Positions 1 to 8,122 are shown, numbered from the stretch's first letter. The stretch: DNA of 64,000 bases from Rhodobacteraceae bacterium NBU2976 (GCA_023630215.1 JALPRQ010000001.1:682001-746000), one strand, 5' to 3'. Notes: generated from the letters alone by a model not told the origin. Numbers and translations are program-made.

Positions 1-28
1 GCATTAACGTTAACATTGTGCGGAAGGT

Positions 29-166
29 GTGCCAAGCGGAAAGGTGGCACTTCGGCCCGTCATCATTGCGATTACTATCGCCATGCTCCCGTCGGGCGTG
101 GCCGAACCGTTGGCTTGGCAAAGAGGAAGAACTTATGCCGAGGCGCACTCACCCGCCGCGCTGTAG
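29..166 (+). pseudogene. Possible decayed fragment of a secreted c-type cytochrome
   Basis: A GTG preceded by GGAAG opens a 45-codon frame that looks like a signal peptide: a basic start, a hydrophobic run (VIIAITIAMLPSGVA), then PLAWQRGRTYAEAH. RGRTYAEAH resembles the segment just before CxxCH in small class I cytochromes c. Here no CxxCH follows; the frame stops at 164, while the +1 frame continues with CRNEDQGRLASIPILRGL, which is loosely like the region after the heme motif. This suggests a broken cytochrome, but the match is by eye and short. It could equally be a chance reading frame. Confidence 0.2.
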
Positions 167-223
167 AAATGAGGATCAGGGACGGTTGGCTTCTATCCCG
201 ATTTTGCGCGGATTAACGCCGTG

Positions 224-2896
224 TCAAGCCAGCGGCAAGGTAACCTGAAACACCGCGCCGGGGGCATTGTCATTGACCGTCAGATCACCGTTCAGATTAC
301 GCATGATCTCGCGGCTGATCGGCAATCCCAACCCGGCGCTTCCTGCCAGATTGATTTCCGTCAGTCGCGAGAATTTCTCGAAGACACGGTCGCGATCTTC
401 GCGCGCGATACCCGGACCGTTGTCAGACACATTGATCTCGGCCAGCCCATCGGCACGTCGGGCGGAAATGCGAATCTCGGGTTCCTCGGCACGACCATAT
501 TTGACCGCGTTGGAAATCAGATTGATGAAGACTTGCGCCAGACGATCAAAATCGGCCTGCACTTCGATCTCGCCGATTTCGTCATCCATCACAACCTGCA
601 CCCCTGTCGAGGCGCGCAACCCTTCGGTCGCGGCCAAGGCACGGTTGATGACAGCATCGATTGGAACCGGTTCCAATTTCCAATCCACACGCCCACTTTC
701 CAAGAATGACAGGTCCAGAATTTCGTCAAGCAGCCGTGTCAGGCGCTCGCTTTCGCTAGAGATAATCTTGATGAAACGCTGCGCTTCATCTGCGCTGACA
801 TCGGCGGTGTTGTCCAATATCTCGGCAAAGCTTTTGATAGAGGTCATCGGGGTGCGAAGTTCGTGGCTGATTTGTGATAGGAAGGCATCTTTCTGCGCGC
901 CCAGTTCCGTAAGTTGTGCGTTCGCCTGTCTCAGCTGTTGCGCGGTTTCCGCCAACTCCTTGGATTGCTGTTCAAGTTGCTGCGAATATTCCATGATCTG
1001 CGCGGTTTCATCCGCGATATTGATCAGCTCTTCAACCGAGACGGTCCCGCCACCAGCGATTTGCGACACCATTGCATGCGCAGACGCCGCACCAACCGAT
1101 CCAGTCAGTTCGCGTTCAAGCGATTGGATAAATTCATCGGTCGCCGCGGGCAATCCAACCTGATATCCCTGATCACGCGCGGCTTCGGTGAACAGGGCGT
1201 GCGCCCGCCCTGTGCCCAGAATGCGCTGCGCCAGTGTGAACAGATCCTCGGACGTTGCGGAGCGGCGGATCGTCACCCCGGATGCTCGCCCATCCGTTAC
1301 CCGAAAGACGTCGACAAATTGTGCGCCTTGTATGCGTTCCAGCTGTCCGGGGGTCGAGATCAGAGACACACCGACAAATAGCACCGCATTGACCGACAAG
1401 GACCATAACAAGGCGTGAACCAGTGGATCATATCCCGTCAATCCGAGCAGCTCGTAAGGGCGCAGCCATGACAATCCAAACAGGCCGTTTTCGATGACTG
1501 CGGACGACAGGATAAACGCACCTTCGAAGCTCGGCAAAAATAACGTGTATGCCCAAACGACAAATCCCGTCGCCAGCCCGGCCAGCGCCCCGGCTTTGGT
1601 AGCGCCGCGCCAGAAAATACCTCCCAGCAAACAGGGCAGTACTTGTGCAACACCAAGAAACGCAATCAACCCAATGGCGGCCAACGAACCAGTTCCACCG
1701 GTCAGCCGGAAATAGAGATACCCAAGCACCAACAGTGCAGCGATCGACAATCGACGACTGGCCAGAAGCACTCCCCGCACGTCACCGCTGGTGGGTTCTC
1801 GGTCTGACACATTACGTAACCACAGCGGCATGACGATGTGGTTCGAGACCATGGTCGACAGGGCGATGGTTGCAATAATCACCATCGAAGTCGCCGACGA
1901 AAACCCACCAAGAAATGCCAACAGGGCGAGGGCATTCTGCCCTTCGGCCAACGGCACTGTCAGCACGTACAAATCCGGGTTGGACCCGGCCGGTAGGATC
2001 GATTGTCCGGCAATCGCGATGGGCAGAACAAACAGGCTCATCAGAAACAAATAGGCCGGGAAAGCCCAACTGGCGGTCGACAAATGCCGCTCGTCCGAAT
2101 TTTCGACGATCGTCACCTGAAACATGCGGGGCAGGGTGATGATGGCAGTTGCTGACAGGAAGGTCAGCGCCACCCAGCGCGGGCCAAAAATATCATCGAC
2201 GTGCAGCATCTCGGGCGACATACGCGAGAATATCCCCGCTACCCCGTCACCAATCCCCCAGACAACGAATATCCCTACGGCGAGCAGCGCAAACAGTTTC
2301 ACCACCGCCTCCAACGCGATGGCGGTGACGACGCCGTGGTGACGTTCATTCGCATCCACGTTGCGGGTGCCGAACAGGATGGTGAACAGGGCCAGCACCG
2401 CAGCCACCCAGAAGCCGGAGACATTGGAATCCGCCAACCCGCCCTCGGTCGTAGCGAACACCGACAGGCTGGTCGTGATCGATTGCAATTGCAGCGCGAT
2501 ATAGGGTGTCGAGCCGATCACCGCCAGCAACGTGACAACAACGCCCAGCGAGGCGGATTTGCCATAGCGCGAGGAAATCAGGTCGGCGATGGAGGTTATG
2601 CGCTGCGTCCGCCCAATCCTCAGCAGTTTGCGCAGCAACCACCACCAGCCGATGAAGACCAGCGTCGGGCCAAGATAGATGGTGACAAACTCCAACCCGT
2701 TCCGCGCCGCCGATCCAACCGCGCCGTAAAATGTCCAGGCCGTGCAATAGACCGAGATTGACAGCGTGTAGACGAGCGGAGAGCGCAGCCATCCCAGCTC
2801 GCCGCGTTGGGCCCGCCGTTCCGCCCAGAAGGCCACCAGAAACAGGAAGATCACGTAAGCAATCGCCGCCGCAACAAGGATGTTGAAGGTCAGCAT
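224..2896 (-). CDS. Sensor histidine kinase fused to sodium:solute symporter domain
   Basis: A 890-residue membrane sensor kinase. Residues 1 to about 510 are a run of a dozen or so hydrophobic segments typical of the SSS (PutP-like) family, with the conserved-looking AWTFYGAVGSAARNG near residue 50. A coiled coil follows (about 630-670), then the phosphoacceptor H-box SQISHELRTP with the histidine at about residue 678, the N-box NLISNAVKYG, and G-boxes SDNGPGIA and GSAGLGLPI. The layout is that of CrbS/MxtR-type kinases, which in gammaproteobacteria control acetyl-CoA synthetase; acs lies 9 kb away. It is last in a minus-strand operon behind a receiver and a small membrane protein, and its ATG abuts the upstream stop codon. 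Acetate sensing or transport is inferred from family and context. Confidence 0.9.
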   Translation of the reverse strand: MLTFNILVAAAIAYVIFLFLVAFWAERRAQRGELGWLRSPLVYTLSISVYCTAWTFYGAVGSAARNGLEFVTIYLGPTLVFIGWWWLLRKLLRIGRTQRITSIADLISSRYGKSASLGVVVTLLAVIGSTPYIALQLQSITTSLSVFATTEGGLADSNVSGFWVAAVLALFTILFGTRNVDANERHHGVVTAIALEAVVKLFALLAVGIFVVWGIGDGVAGIFSRMSPEMLHVDDIFGPRWVALTFLSATAIITLPRMFQVTIVENSDERHLSTASWAFPAYLFLMSLFVLPIAIAGQSILPAGSNPDLYVLTVPLAEGQNALALLAFLGGFSSATSMVIIATIALSTMVSNHIVMPLWLRNVSDREPTSGDVRGVLLASRRLSIAALLVLGYLYFRLTGGTGSLAAIGLIAFLGVAQVLPCLLGGIFWRGATKAGALAGLATGFVVWAYTLFLPSFEGAFILSSAVIENGLFGLSWLRPYELLGLTGYDPLVHALLWSLSVNAVLFVGVSLISTPGQLERIQGAQFVDVFRVTDGRASGVTIRRSATSEDLFTLAQRILGTGRAHALFTEAARDQGYQVGLPAATDEFIQSLERELTGSVGAASAHAMVSQIAGGGTVSVEELINIADETAQIMEYSQQLEQQSKELAETAQQLRQANAQLTELGAQKDAFLSQISHELRTPMTSIKSFAEILDNTADVSADEAQRFIKIISSESERLTRLLDEILDLSFLESGRVDWKLEPVPIDAVINRALAATEGLRASTGVQVVMDDEIGEIEVQADFDRLAQVFINLISNAVKYGRAEEPEIRISARRADGLAEINVSDNGPGIAREDRDRVFEKFSRLTEINLAGSAGLGLPISREIMRNLNGDLTVNDNAPGAVFQVTLPLA

Positions 2897-3133
2897 TTAT
2901 TCGTCCCGGTCAAGCACCCGCGCCATGCGCCGCGCCAGCAGGATCAGGATGAACCAGACGGTGAAGACATAAAGAAACGGCAAGGGCGCGCCAAAGATCA
3001 TGATGTCCTTGGTAAACAGCGCCAGCACCGGGGTCGCCAGCAACAGCACCCCCATCAGGGGCAGAACCAGCGCCGCGTCCTGTCGCCGGCGACGGCGAAA
3101 GGCGCGCTCGGCCAGATCCTGCGGCTGCCTCAT
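2897..3133 (-). CDS. Small two-TM membrane protein next to symporter-kinase
   Basis: A 78-residue protein with an arginine-rich start (FRRRRRQD) and two hydrophobic segments (about 21-40 and 47-68), ending RRMARVLDRDE. It overlaps the receiver gene by 4 bp at its start and its stop touches the kinase ATG, so the three are translated as one unit. SSS-family carriers often have a small two-helix partner (the DUF485, DUF4212 and DUF3311 types), and this has the same size and layout, but I cannot assign it to one of these from sequence alone. A role as helper of the kinase's symporter domain is inference. Confidence 0.75.
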   Translation of the reverse strand: MRQPQDLAERAFRRRRRQDAALVLPLMGVLLLATPVLALFTKDIMIFGAPLPFLYVFTVWFILILLARRMARVLDRDE

Positions 3134-3489
3134 CCCAGCATCTCCTTGACGGTGGCGATGATCTCGGCATTGGCAAAGGGTTTTGTCATAAACCGGTCCA
3201 CGCCCAATTCTTCGGCATTGGAGCGATCCTTCGCCTGACCCTTGGCGGTCAGCATCAGCACGCGGGGCACAGGGCCATGGGTTTTCAATTCTCGGAGAAT
3301 ATCAAACCCCGACCGGTTTGGCAGCATAACGTCCAGAATGACCAAGTCCGGCAGATAGGCGCGAACCTTTGCCAGCGCCTCCGCCCCATCTTTTTCAGAT
3401 GCCACCGAAAACCCCTCCCGCGTCAACAGGAATGAGAGGGATTCGACGATATTGGGTTCGTCCTCAACAATGAGGATACGCTTTGACAA
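3130..3489 (-). CDS. Stand-alone response regulator receiver
   Basis: A 119-residue CheY-like protein that is nothing but a receiver domain. All key residues are visible: acidic pair E9/D10, phospho-acceptor D53 in LVILDVMLPN, T81 in MLTAK and K103 in TKPF. It is the first gene of the operon with the small membrane protein and the symporter-kinase, so it is the likely phosphorylation target of that kinase. There is no DNA-binding output domain, unlike CrbR/ErdR, the partner of CrbS-type kinases elsewhere, so the output must run through another protein or a phosphorelay. Translation starts at ATG 3489. Confidence 0.9.
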   Translation of the reverse strand: MSKRILIVEDEPNIVESLSFLLTREGFSVASEKDGAEALAKVRAYLPDLVILDVMLPNRSGFDILRELKTHGPVPRVLMLTAKGQAKDRSNAEELGVDRFMTKPFANAEIIATVKEMLG

Positions 3490-3885
3490 TAGTTAACCTC
3501 CCCAACGGCCACAGGCTGCGTGAGGGGGAGATTAGGGAAAAGGGGGTGCGGGGGCAATGGGGTTGCCAAAAGACCGGGGAATTCGAAAGGTCTCGGAAAG
3601 GAATCCAAACAATTTCCGTGAACACGGACCCTTCCACCAAACAATCCACGTCGTCAAAATCGATGGATTAAGGATGGTGATGGGATCATCGTGTTAAATT
3701 GTGTGTCGTCGGCAAGGGGGTGACCGGGCGGATTTCTGTCAGGTCAGCTGTGATCAATCGAAATGGCGCACCAGAAAATTTTGAAAAAACCAGTTTCGAC
3801 AATTCAACGCCTGACAGGACATATAAGTGTGCCACACGTAACGTGTGGAACCGGATGCAGAAACCGGAATATCCTCACTTTTTAA
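3490..3885. other. Intergenic stretch without a supported gene
   Basis: About 400 bases upstream of the receiver operon. Short open frames exist on both strands but none has a ribosome binding site, domain or protein-like composition that I can support. The receiver operon promoter should lie here, but I saw no convincing -35/-10 pair. Confidence 0.4.
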
Positions 3886-3912
3886 ATATCGTATTGTCGC
3901 TGTAAGTATAAA

Positions 3913-4306
3913 TTGTGCATCCGTTTCAGAAGCGAGAACACGCACAAGGTTCTGGTGACACGGGATGCGACGGGATTACACTATCACTACGGGCCAATCG
4001 ACGGTCCACCGGAACTGACGTTGGATCGGGCAGAGAACCGGGTCGAGGTCGCCACACTCACCCGACCGAACTTCACGGGGACAGAGCTTCACGGCTACAT
4101 GATTTTCCGGAACGAGGGTTTTTTTGTACCACCTCTCCTATACCTCTATTCCCACCAGCTTTGCCCTGACAAATCACAAGATTTTTGACCGACGGATCAC
4201 TGTTTATAAAGGCAGTATGAATGGTGAGCCGCTCGCCGAATTGGCATACGTGCGGGAGTCTGGATATGATGCGATTGTGCGCGTGGCACACAGCCTCGCT
4301 GATTGA
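3913..4306 (+). pseudogene. Frameshifted orphan gene, one-base insertion in a T run
   Basis: Two frames join into one protein if one T is removed from the seven-T run at 4119-4125. Before the run the frame reads ENTHKVLVTRDATGLHYHYG and GTELHGYMIFRNEG; after it the next frame reads LYHLSYTSIPTSFALTN, then VYKGSMNGEPLAELAYVRES, ending at 4306. The joined product (about 130 residues) resembles small secreted Rhodobacterales proteins of unknown function that carry a YSYxG...VYKG pattern, a resemblance I recognise only loosely. No good start codon or signal peptide is seen; the frame is open back to 3886, and a second lesion near the start is possible. It is either a recent pseudogene, a sequencing error in the homopolymer or a slippage site. 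Confidence 0.5.
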
Positions 4307-4358
4307 CAGAAACCCTCTCATCTCGATAGCGTAGCAAGATTGCATTCGGGGGAATTGT

Positions 4359-5192
4359 GTGGGCGTTGAATATCTGATCTTTGCGCTGATTTCAGATTAT
4401 TTCATCTATATAATTCTGGGCATTATCGGCGTAATCTTCTTGGTCAAAGGGATGTATAAATCCCTGCTGTTCACCACCGTGCTGGCCTTTGGCATTGGCT
4501 TTTCCGGCCCTGTGGTCAGCAGCCGCAACTACGCGGAACATGAACAAAAGGTCAGTGCCTTTAATATTCTGCCCGAAACGCTTGATGTGGCTGGAAAGTC
4601 AATTCTCTATATCGAATTCTGCTATCTGTCGTGTGCGAATTACGATTACGCGCTGGAGGTTGGCGATATCGTTGGCGAGGTTTATGCATTCAGCCCACTG
4701 GGCACGCTTTATCAGGAACGTGATCTTGTCAGTTTTCATGAGATGAGAGAGGGATTTAGCCTTGGGACTTTTGACATCCCCGTCGATCAACTGATCCATC
4801 TGGTGCGTGATCCAAGGCCCGAGAACAAGTTTGCTGCCTATATTGACCGCAATCCGGTCGAGGTCATGCCGGACATTGACCTGATCGTCATCATGGATGG
4901 TCTGGACATGCTGTCATCGGCACATGCCGATAAGATTACGGCACAAGGTTTCCCCCCGAAATCCGTGATCTGGTCGTTCGCCATCGCGGAATTTGACGGG
5001 TTTCCCATTGACCTCGCAACGCTGAAATATCAGCTGCTGCTGATGCCGCTCACCGAACAGGTCGACAAGCCGTTCAACGGCTGGCAGCTTGTCTACGCCC
5101 CGCGAGAGGAGGATGTGGATCGCCTACTTGATCCGCTTCTCTGTGCCCATTCCCCGCATGAGAATTGCGGGTATCCGTATTTCTCGGAATAG
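4359..5192 (+). CDS. Membrane-anchored protein of unknown function
   Basis: A 277-residue protein I do not recognise. Two hydrophobic segments (about residues 3-31 and 35-52) form an N-terminal anchor, followed by a soluble part of about 220 residues rich in Asp, Leu and Pro, with cysteines in FCYLSCANY and a C-terminal LLCAHSPHENCGYPY. The start is GTG 4359 with GGGGG six bases upstream. The gene is AT-rich compared with its neighbours (hand counts of two lines give 35% and 38% GC against about 60%), which together with the broken gene before it suggests an acquired stretch. It ends one base before the convergent ScfR gene. Confidence 0.7.
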   Translation: MGVEYLIFALISDYFIYIILGIIGVIFLVKGMYKSLLFTTVLAFGIGFSGPVVSSRNYAEHEQKVSAFNILPETLDVAGKSILYIEFCYLSCANYDYALEVGDIVGEVYAFSPLGTLYQERDLVSFHEMREGFSLGTFDIPVDQLIHLVRDPRPENKFAAYIDRNPVEVMPDIDLIVIMDGLDMLSSAHADKITAQGFPPKSVIWSFAIAEFDGFPIDLATLKYQLLLMPLTEQVDKPFNGWQLVYAPREEDVDRLLDPLLCAHSPHENCGYPYFSE

Positions 5193-5193
5193 C

Positions 5194-6477
5194 TTAGGTT
5201 TGTGCACACTCCCCACAAGGACTGATCCGGCAATTGGTACCGACATTGCGTGCTTCGGGCAGCGAAAGCCAAGGCATATGTAGCGCGGCATCCTCTGCCG
5301 AGATTAGCAACATCGCACTGACATGCGGCATCGGATGGTCAAAGACGATAGGCCCAATCGGCAAGGCAACCGCGAAGCTCATGAATGTCTTACCATCGGG
5401 AAGGGTTATGACCTCCTGCACGGGACGCCCGGGCGATGACAGGCACTGATAAACCGGCCATAGCGGGCATGTTGTGTTATGGCGGGGCATTGGAAAACCT
5501 TCGATAGGACGGCGCAACAACGGTTGCCCGGCTGCGTTCACCACCATCACCCCGAAATGCGGTGTGTCGATCCCGGCGCGCCGCAAACTCGCCAGTCGAC
5601 GAAAGACCCCATGAAGTGACACCCCAAATTCCTGCGCCAGCGCCGAGGGGTTCCATTGCGTGGTCCGCGCCGCCTGAGCAAAACGGTCCAACGGCATTGC
5701 GATGGCATCCGCACGATAGTTGGTCAATGCCACTTCGGCCAAACGTTTCGCGGCCGAGGTCTGCAATTGCGGCGCACGCAGCAGTCGCGCGACGTCCCCC
5801 GTTCCGTCATCCAGCGTCGGAAAATGATGATCATTGTTGGCCAGAAAATTTTCCAGCTCTTCTTCAGGCGTTGCTGCCTGAATACCCTCGCTTGCCGAAC
5901 GGTCGAAATATTCCACCAGCGCCTCTGCTGCGTCTGACAGGCGGCGGCTCTCCTGATGGATCGCCAATTGAAACCGGGCCTGCTGTTCAACCGGAATATC
6001 CGCGACCGAGGTTAGGATCGAAGCGGTTGAACGGATCGCGGTGATGTTGGACAGCATTTGGTGAAGACTGTCTGCCAGAAACGGATCATGGGACAAGCGA
6101 TCTGACAGCACCTCGATCTCGGTCGCCTGATCTTGTGTCCGCCGATACAGGTCAGCAACCATTGCCGACCATCCCGGAAATCGTCCGACCAACTCGGGAA
6201 GCGCCATGCGCTCGGCCTGTTTTTCTGGCACCGCGGCGGCGACTTGTTCCAACGTTTCCAGCAATCCTGAATCGACTTCTTCGGATAAGGTGGCCGGGGC
6301 GACATCAAGCTCACGCGCGATGGCCTGCAACGTCCGTCCGGCGATTCCACGTTTATTGTGCTCGATCAAGTTCAGGTACGAGGTCGAAATGCCCGCCGCG
6401 GCCGCCAAGGCCGTTTGCGACAGTCCGATGCGCCGCCGCAGTTCACGAATGCGTGTTCCTGTAAGTGAATTCGCCAA
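5194..6477 (-). CDS. ScfR-family (RamB/PccR-like) short-chain acyl-CoA regulator
   Basis: A 427-residue regulator. Residues 9-63 are a Cro/C1 helix-turn-helix (LRRRIGLSQTALAAAAGIS and SYLNLIEHNKRGI). The middle and C-terminal parts match the DUF2083 type of ScfR proteins, including CPLWPVYQC and the C-terminal Cys cluster NCRISPCGECAQT. Family members (RamB in Corynebacterium, PrpR in Mycobacterium, PccR in Rhodobacter) sense short-chain acyl-CoAs and control acetate or propionate genes. This one is divergent from the ABC-acs operon, so control of acs and autoregulation are likely. The frame gives a TTG start at 6477 with AGGGG eight bases upstream. The C-terminal cluster differs from the usual CRxC..xxC order, and the protein is shorter than typical members (about 470 residues). 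Confidence 0.88.
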   Translation of the reverse strand: MANSLTGTRIRELRRRIGLSQTALAAAAGISTSYLNLIEHNKRGIAGRTLQAIARELDVAPATLSEEVDSGLLETLEQVAAAVPEKQAERMALPELVGRFPGWSAMVADLYRRTQDQATEIEVLSDRLSHDPFLADSLHQMLSNITAIRSTASILTSVADIPVEQQARFQLAIHQESRRLSDAAEALVEYFDRSASEGIQAATPEEELENFLANNDHHFPTLDDGTGDVARLLRAPQLQTSAAKRLAEVALTNYRADAIAMPLDRFAQAARTTQWNPSALAQEFGVSLHGVFRRLASLRRAGIDTPHFGVMVVNAAGQPLLRRPIEGFPMPRHNTTCPLWPVYQCLSSPGRPVQEVITLPDGKTFMSFAVALPIGPIVFDHPMPHVSAMLLISAEDAALHMPWLSLPEARNVGTNCRISPCGECAQT

Positions 6478-6515
6478 TTGTTAAACCCCTGACATTGCTA
6501 AGACTTCCTGCGCCC

Positions 6516-6533
6516 ATGTAAATAAATTTACAT
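6516..6533. promoter_or_regulatory. Palindromic operator, site 1 of two
   Basis: ATGTAAAT-AA-ATTTACAT is a perfect inverted repeat with 8-bp arms. Written as two 8-mers with a 4-bp gap it is CATGTAAA-N4-TTTACATT, close to the TTTGCAAA-N4-TTTGCAAA form I recall for the ScfR-family regulator PccR of Rhodobacter sphaeroides. It lies 38 bp from the regulator start and 150 bp before the transporter ATG. Confidence 0.6.
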
Positions 6534-6558
6534 TTTTGACACAACCATAGGTCACATT

Positions 6559-6578
6559 TTTACAAATTTATCTACAAA
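6559..6578. promoter_or_regulatory. Operator-like direct repeat, site 2 of two
   Basis: TTTACAAA-N4-TCTACAAA: two near-identical 8-mers with a 4-bp gap. The spacing matches site 1, and the centres of the two sites are 44 bp apart, about four helical turns. This is a likely second binding site for the divergent ScfR protein. A promoter for the transporter operon should follow; TTGATT at 6592 is a weak -35 candidate. Confidence 0.5.
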
Positions 6579-6682
6579 AAACAACATTGTATTGATTTTT
6601 TGACGCTGCCTGCGACTATGAGGTGGGTTACTGCCCGCCTGCCAAAACGGCAGCGAAAAATGACACGAATGGGAGGAAATTC

Positions 6683-8029
6683 ATGTCCGAACTAAAAACA
6701 AGTCGTCGCGGCTTGCTGAAATCCGGTGCCGGAATTGGTGCTGGTTTGGCTGTACCGACGATCTTTACCGCGTCTTCGGCCGCGGCTTATGTGAACGAGC
6801 CGACGGGCTCCACCGTGACGCTGGGCTTCAACGTTCCGCAGTCCGGCCCGTATGCTGACGAAGGCGCGGACGAGCTGCGCGCTTATGAACTGGCTGTCGA
6901 GCACCTGAATGGTGGTGGCGACGGCGGTATGCTGAACACCTTCTCCTCGAAGGCGCTCTCAGGTAATGGTATTCTGGGTAAACAGGTCACCTATGTAACA
7001 GGTGACACGCAGACGAAGTCGGACGCCGCGCGTGCTTCCGCAAAATCCATGATCGAAAAAGATGGCGCGATCATGATCACCGGTGGGTCCTCCTCGGGTG
7101 TGGCTGTTGCTGTGCAGGGTCTCTGCCAGGAAGCTGGCGTTATCTTCATGGCGGGTCTCACTCACTCGAACGACACGACCGGTAAAGACAAGAAGGCGAA
7201 CGGCTTCCGTCACTTCTTCAACGCTTACATGTCCGCTGCCGCACTGGCACCGGTGCTGTCCAGCAACTATGGTAACGACCGTAAGGCCTATCACCTGACC
7301 GCTGACTACACTTGGGGTTGGACACAGCAGGAATCCATCCAGAACGCGACCGAAGCGTTGGGTTGGGAAACTGTAGCAAACGTTCTGACACCGTTGGCGA
7401 CCACGGACTTCTCGTCCTACATCGCGCCGGTTCTGAACTCGGGTGCTGACGTTCTGGTTCTGAACCACTACGGCGGAAACATGGTGAACTCTCTGACCGC
7501 TGCTGTTCAGTTCGGTCTGCGTGCTCGCCAGGTTAACGGCAAGAACTTCGAGATCATCGTTCCGCTTTACTCGCGCCTGATGGCTCGTGGTGCTGGCGAA
7601 AACGTTAAAGGCATCTTTGGGTCCACCAACTGGCACTGGTCGCTGCAGGACGAAGGTTCGCAGGCGTTTGTGCGCTCGTTTGGTGAGAAGTACGGCTTCC
7701 CGCCGAGCCAGGCTGCGCATACCTGCTATGCTCAGACTCTGCTTTACGCAGACGCGGCCGAGCGTGCCGGCACCTTCAACCCGTGCGGCATTGCCGAAGC
7801 GTTGGAAGGGTTCGAGTTCGACGGTCTGGGTAACGGCCCGACTCTCTATCGTGCTGCTGACCACCAGTGCTTCAAAGACGTTCTGGTTGTGCGTGGTAAA
7901 GAAAACCCGACGTCAGAATTCGACCTTCTGGAAGTTGTGGAAATCACACCGCGCTCACAGGTTGAATATGCACCGGATCACCCGATGTTTGCCGGTGGCG
8001 AACTGGGTCAGTGTAACCCGGGCGTATAA
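6683..8029 (+). CDS. Branched-chain-amino-acid-type ABC substrate-binding protein, Tat-exported
   Basis: A 448-residue periplasmic binding protein of the HAAT (LivJ/UrtA-like) class. The N-terminus has a twin-arginine signal, S7-R-R-G-L-L-K13, then a hydrophobic stretch and cleavage near SSAAA (about residue 36). The mature start, GFNVPQSGPYADEGADELRA, and MITGGSSSGVAVA are typical of the family. The start is ATG 6683, with GGGAGGA six bases before it; the frame is open further upstream but without a better site. First gene of the transporter-acs operon. The ligand is unknown; co-transcription with acs and divergence from an acyl-CoA regulator point to acetate or another short-chain acid or its precursor. 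Confidence 0.9.
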   Translation: MSELKTSRRGLLKSGAGIGAGLAVPTIFTASSAAAYVNEPTGSTVTLGFNVPQSGPYADEGADELRAYELAVEHLNGGGDGGMLNTFSSKALSGNGILGKQVTYVTGDTQTKSDAARASAKSMIEKDGAIMITGGSSSGVAVAVQGLCQEAGVIFMAGLTHSNDTTGKDKKANGFRHFFNAYMSAAALAPVLSSNYGNDRKAYHLTADYTWGWTQQESIQNATEALGWETVANVLTPLATTDFSSYIAPVLNSGADVLVLNHYGGNMVNSLTAAVQFGLRARQVNGKNFEIIVPLYSRLMARGAGENVKGIFGSTNWHWSLQDEGSQAFVRSFGEKYGFPPSQAAHTCYAQTLLYADAAERAGTFNPCGIAEALEGFEFDGLGNGPTLYRAADHQCFKDVLVVRGKENPTSEFDLLEVVEITPRSQVEYAPDHPMFAGGELGQCNPGV

Positions 8030-8049
8030 TCGTCAAAACTTGACACTTT

Positions 8050-8075
8050 CCGGTCGCACCTGTTGGTGCGGCCGG
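8050..8075 (+). terminator. Intercistronic hairpin after the binding-protein gene
   Basis: CGGTCGCACC-TGTT-GGTGCGGCCG forms a 10-11 bp stem (one G-U pair) with a 4-base loop, 20 bases after the stop of the binding-protein gene and 48 before the permease gene. It lacks a real U run, so partial termination or 3' mRNA protection, raising binding protein over membrane subunits, is more likely than full termination. Confidence 0.65.
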
Positions 8076-8122
8076 GTTTACGCTATCAAGCGCAATAACA
8101 ATTTCTTAACAGGAGAGGAACG

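Noticed and set aside
267-1163. Long open frames opposite the histidine-kinase gene
   Set aside because: They are antisense to a gene with clear kinase and symporter motifs, have no ribosome site and show shadow-like composition rich in Arg and Ser.
6959-7864. A 301-codon frame on the minus strand
   Set aside because: It lies wholly antisense to the Tat-exported binding-protein gene; its openness follows from the GC3-biased codon use of that gene.
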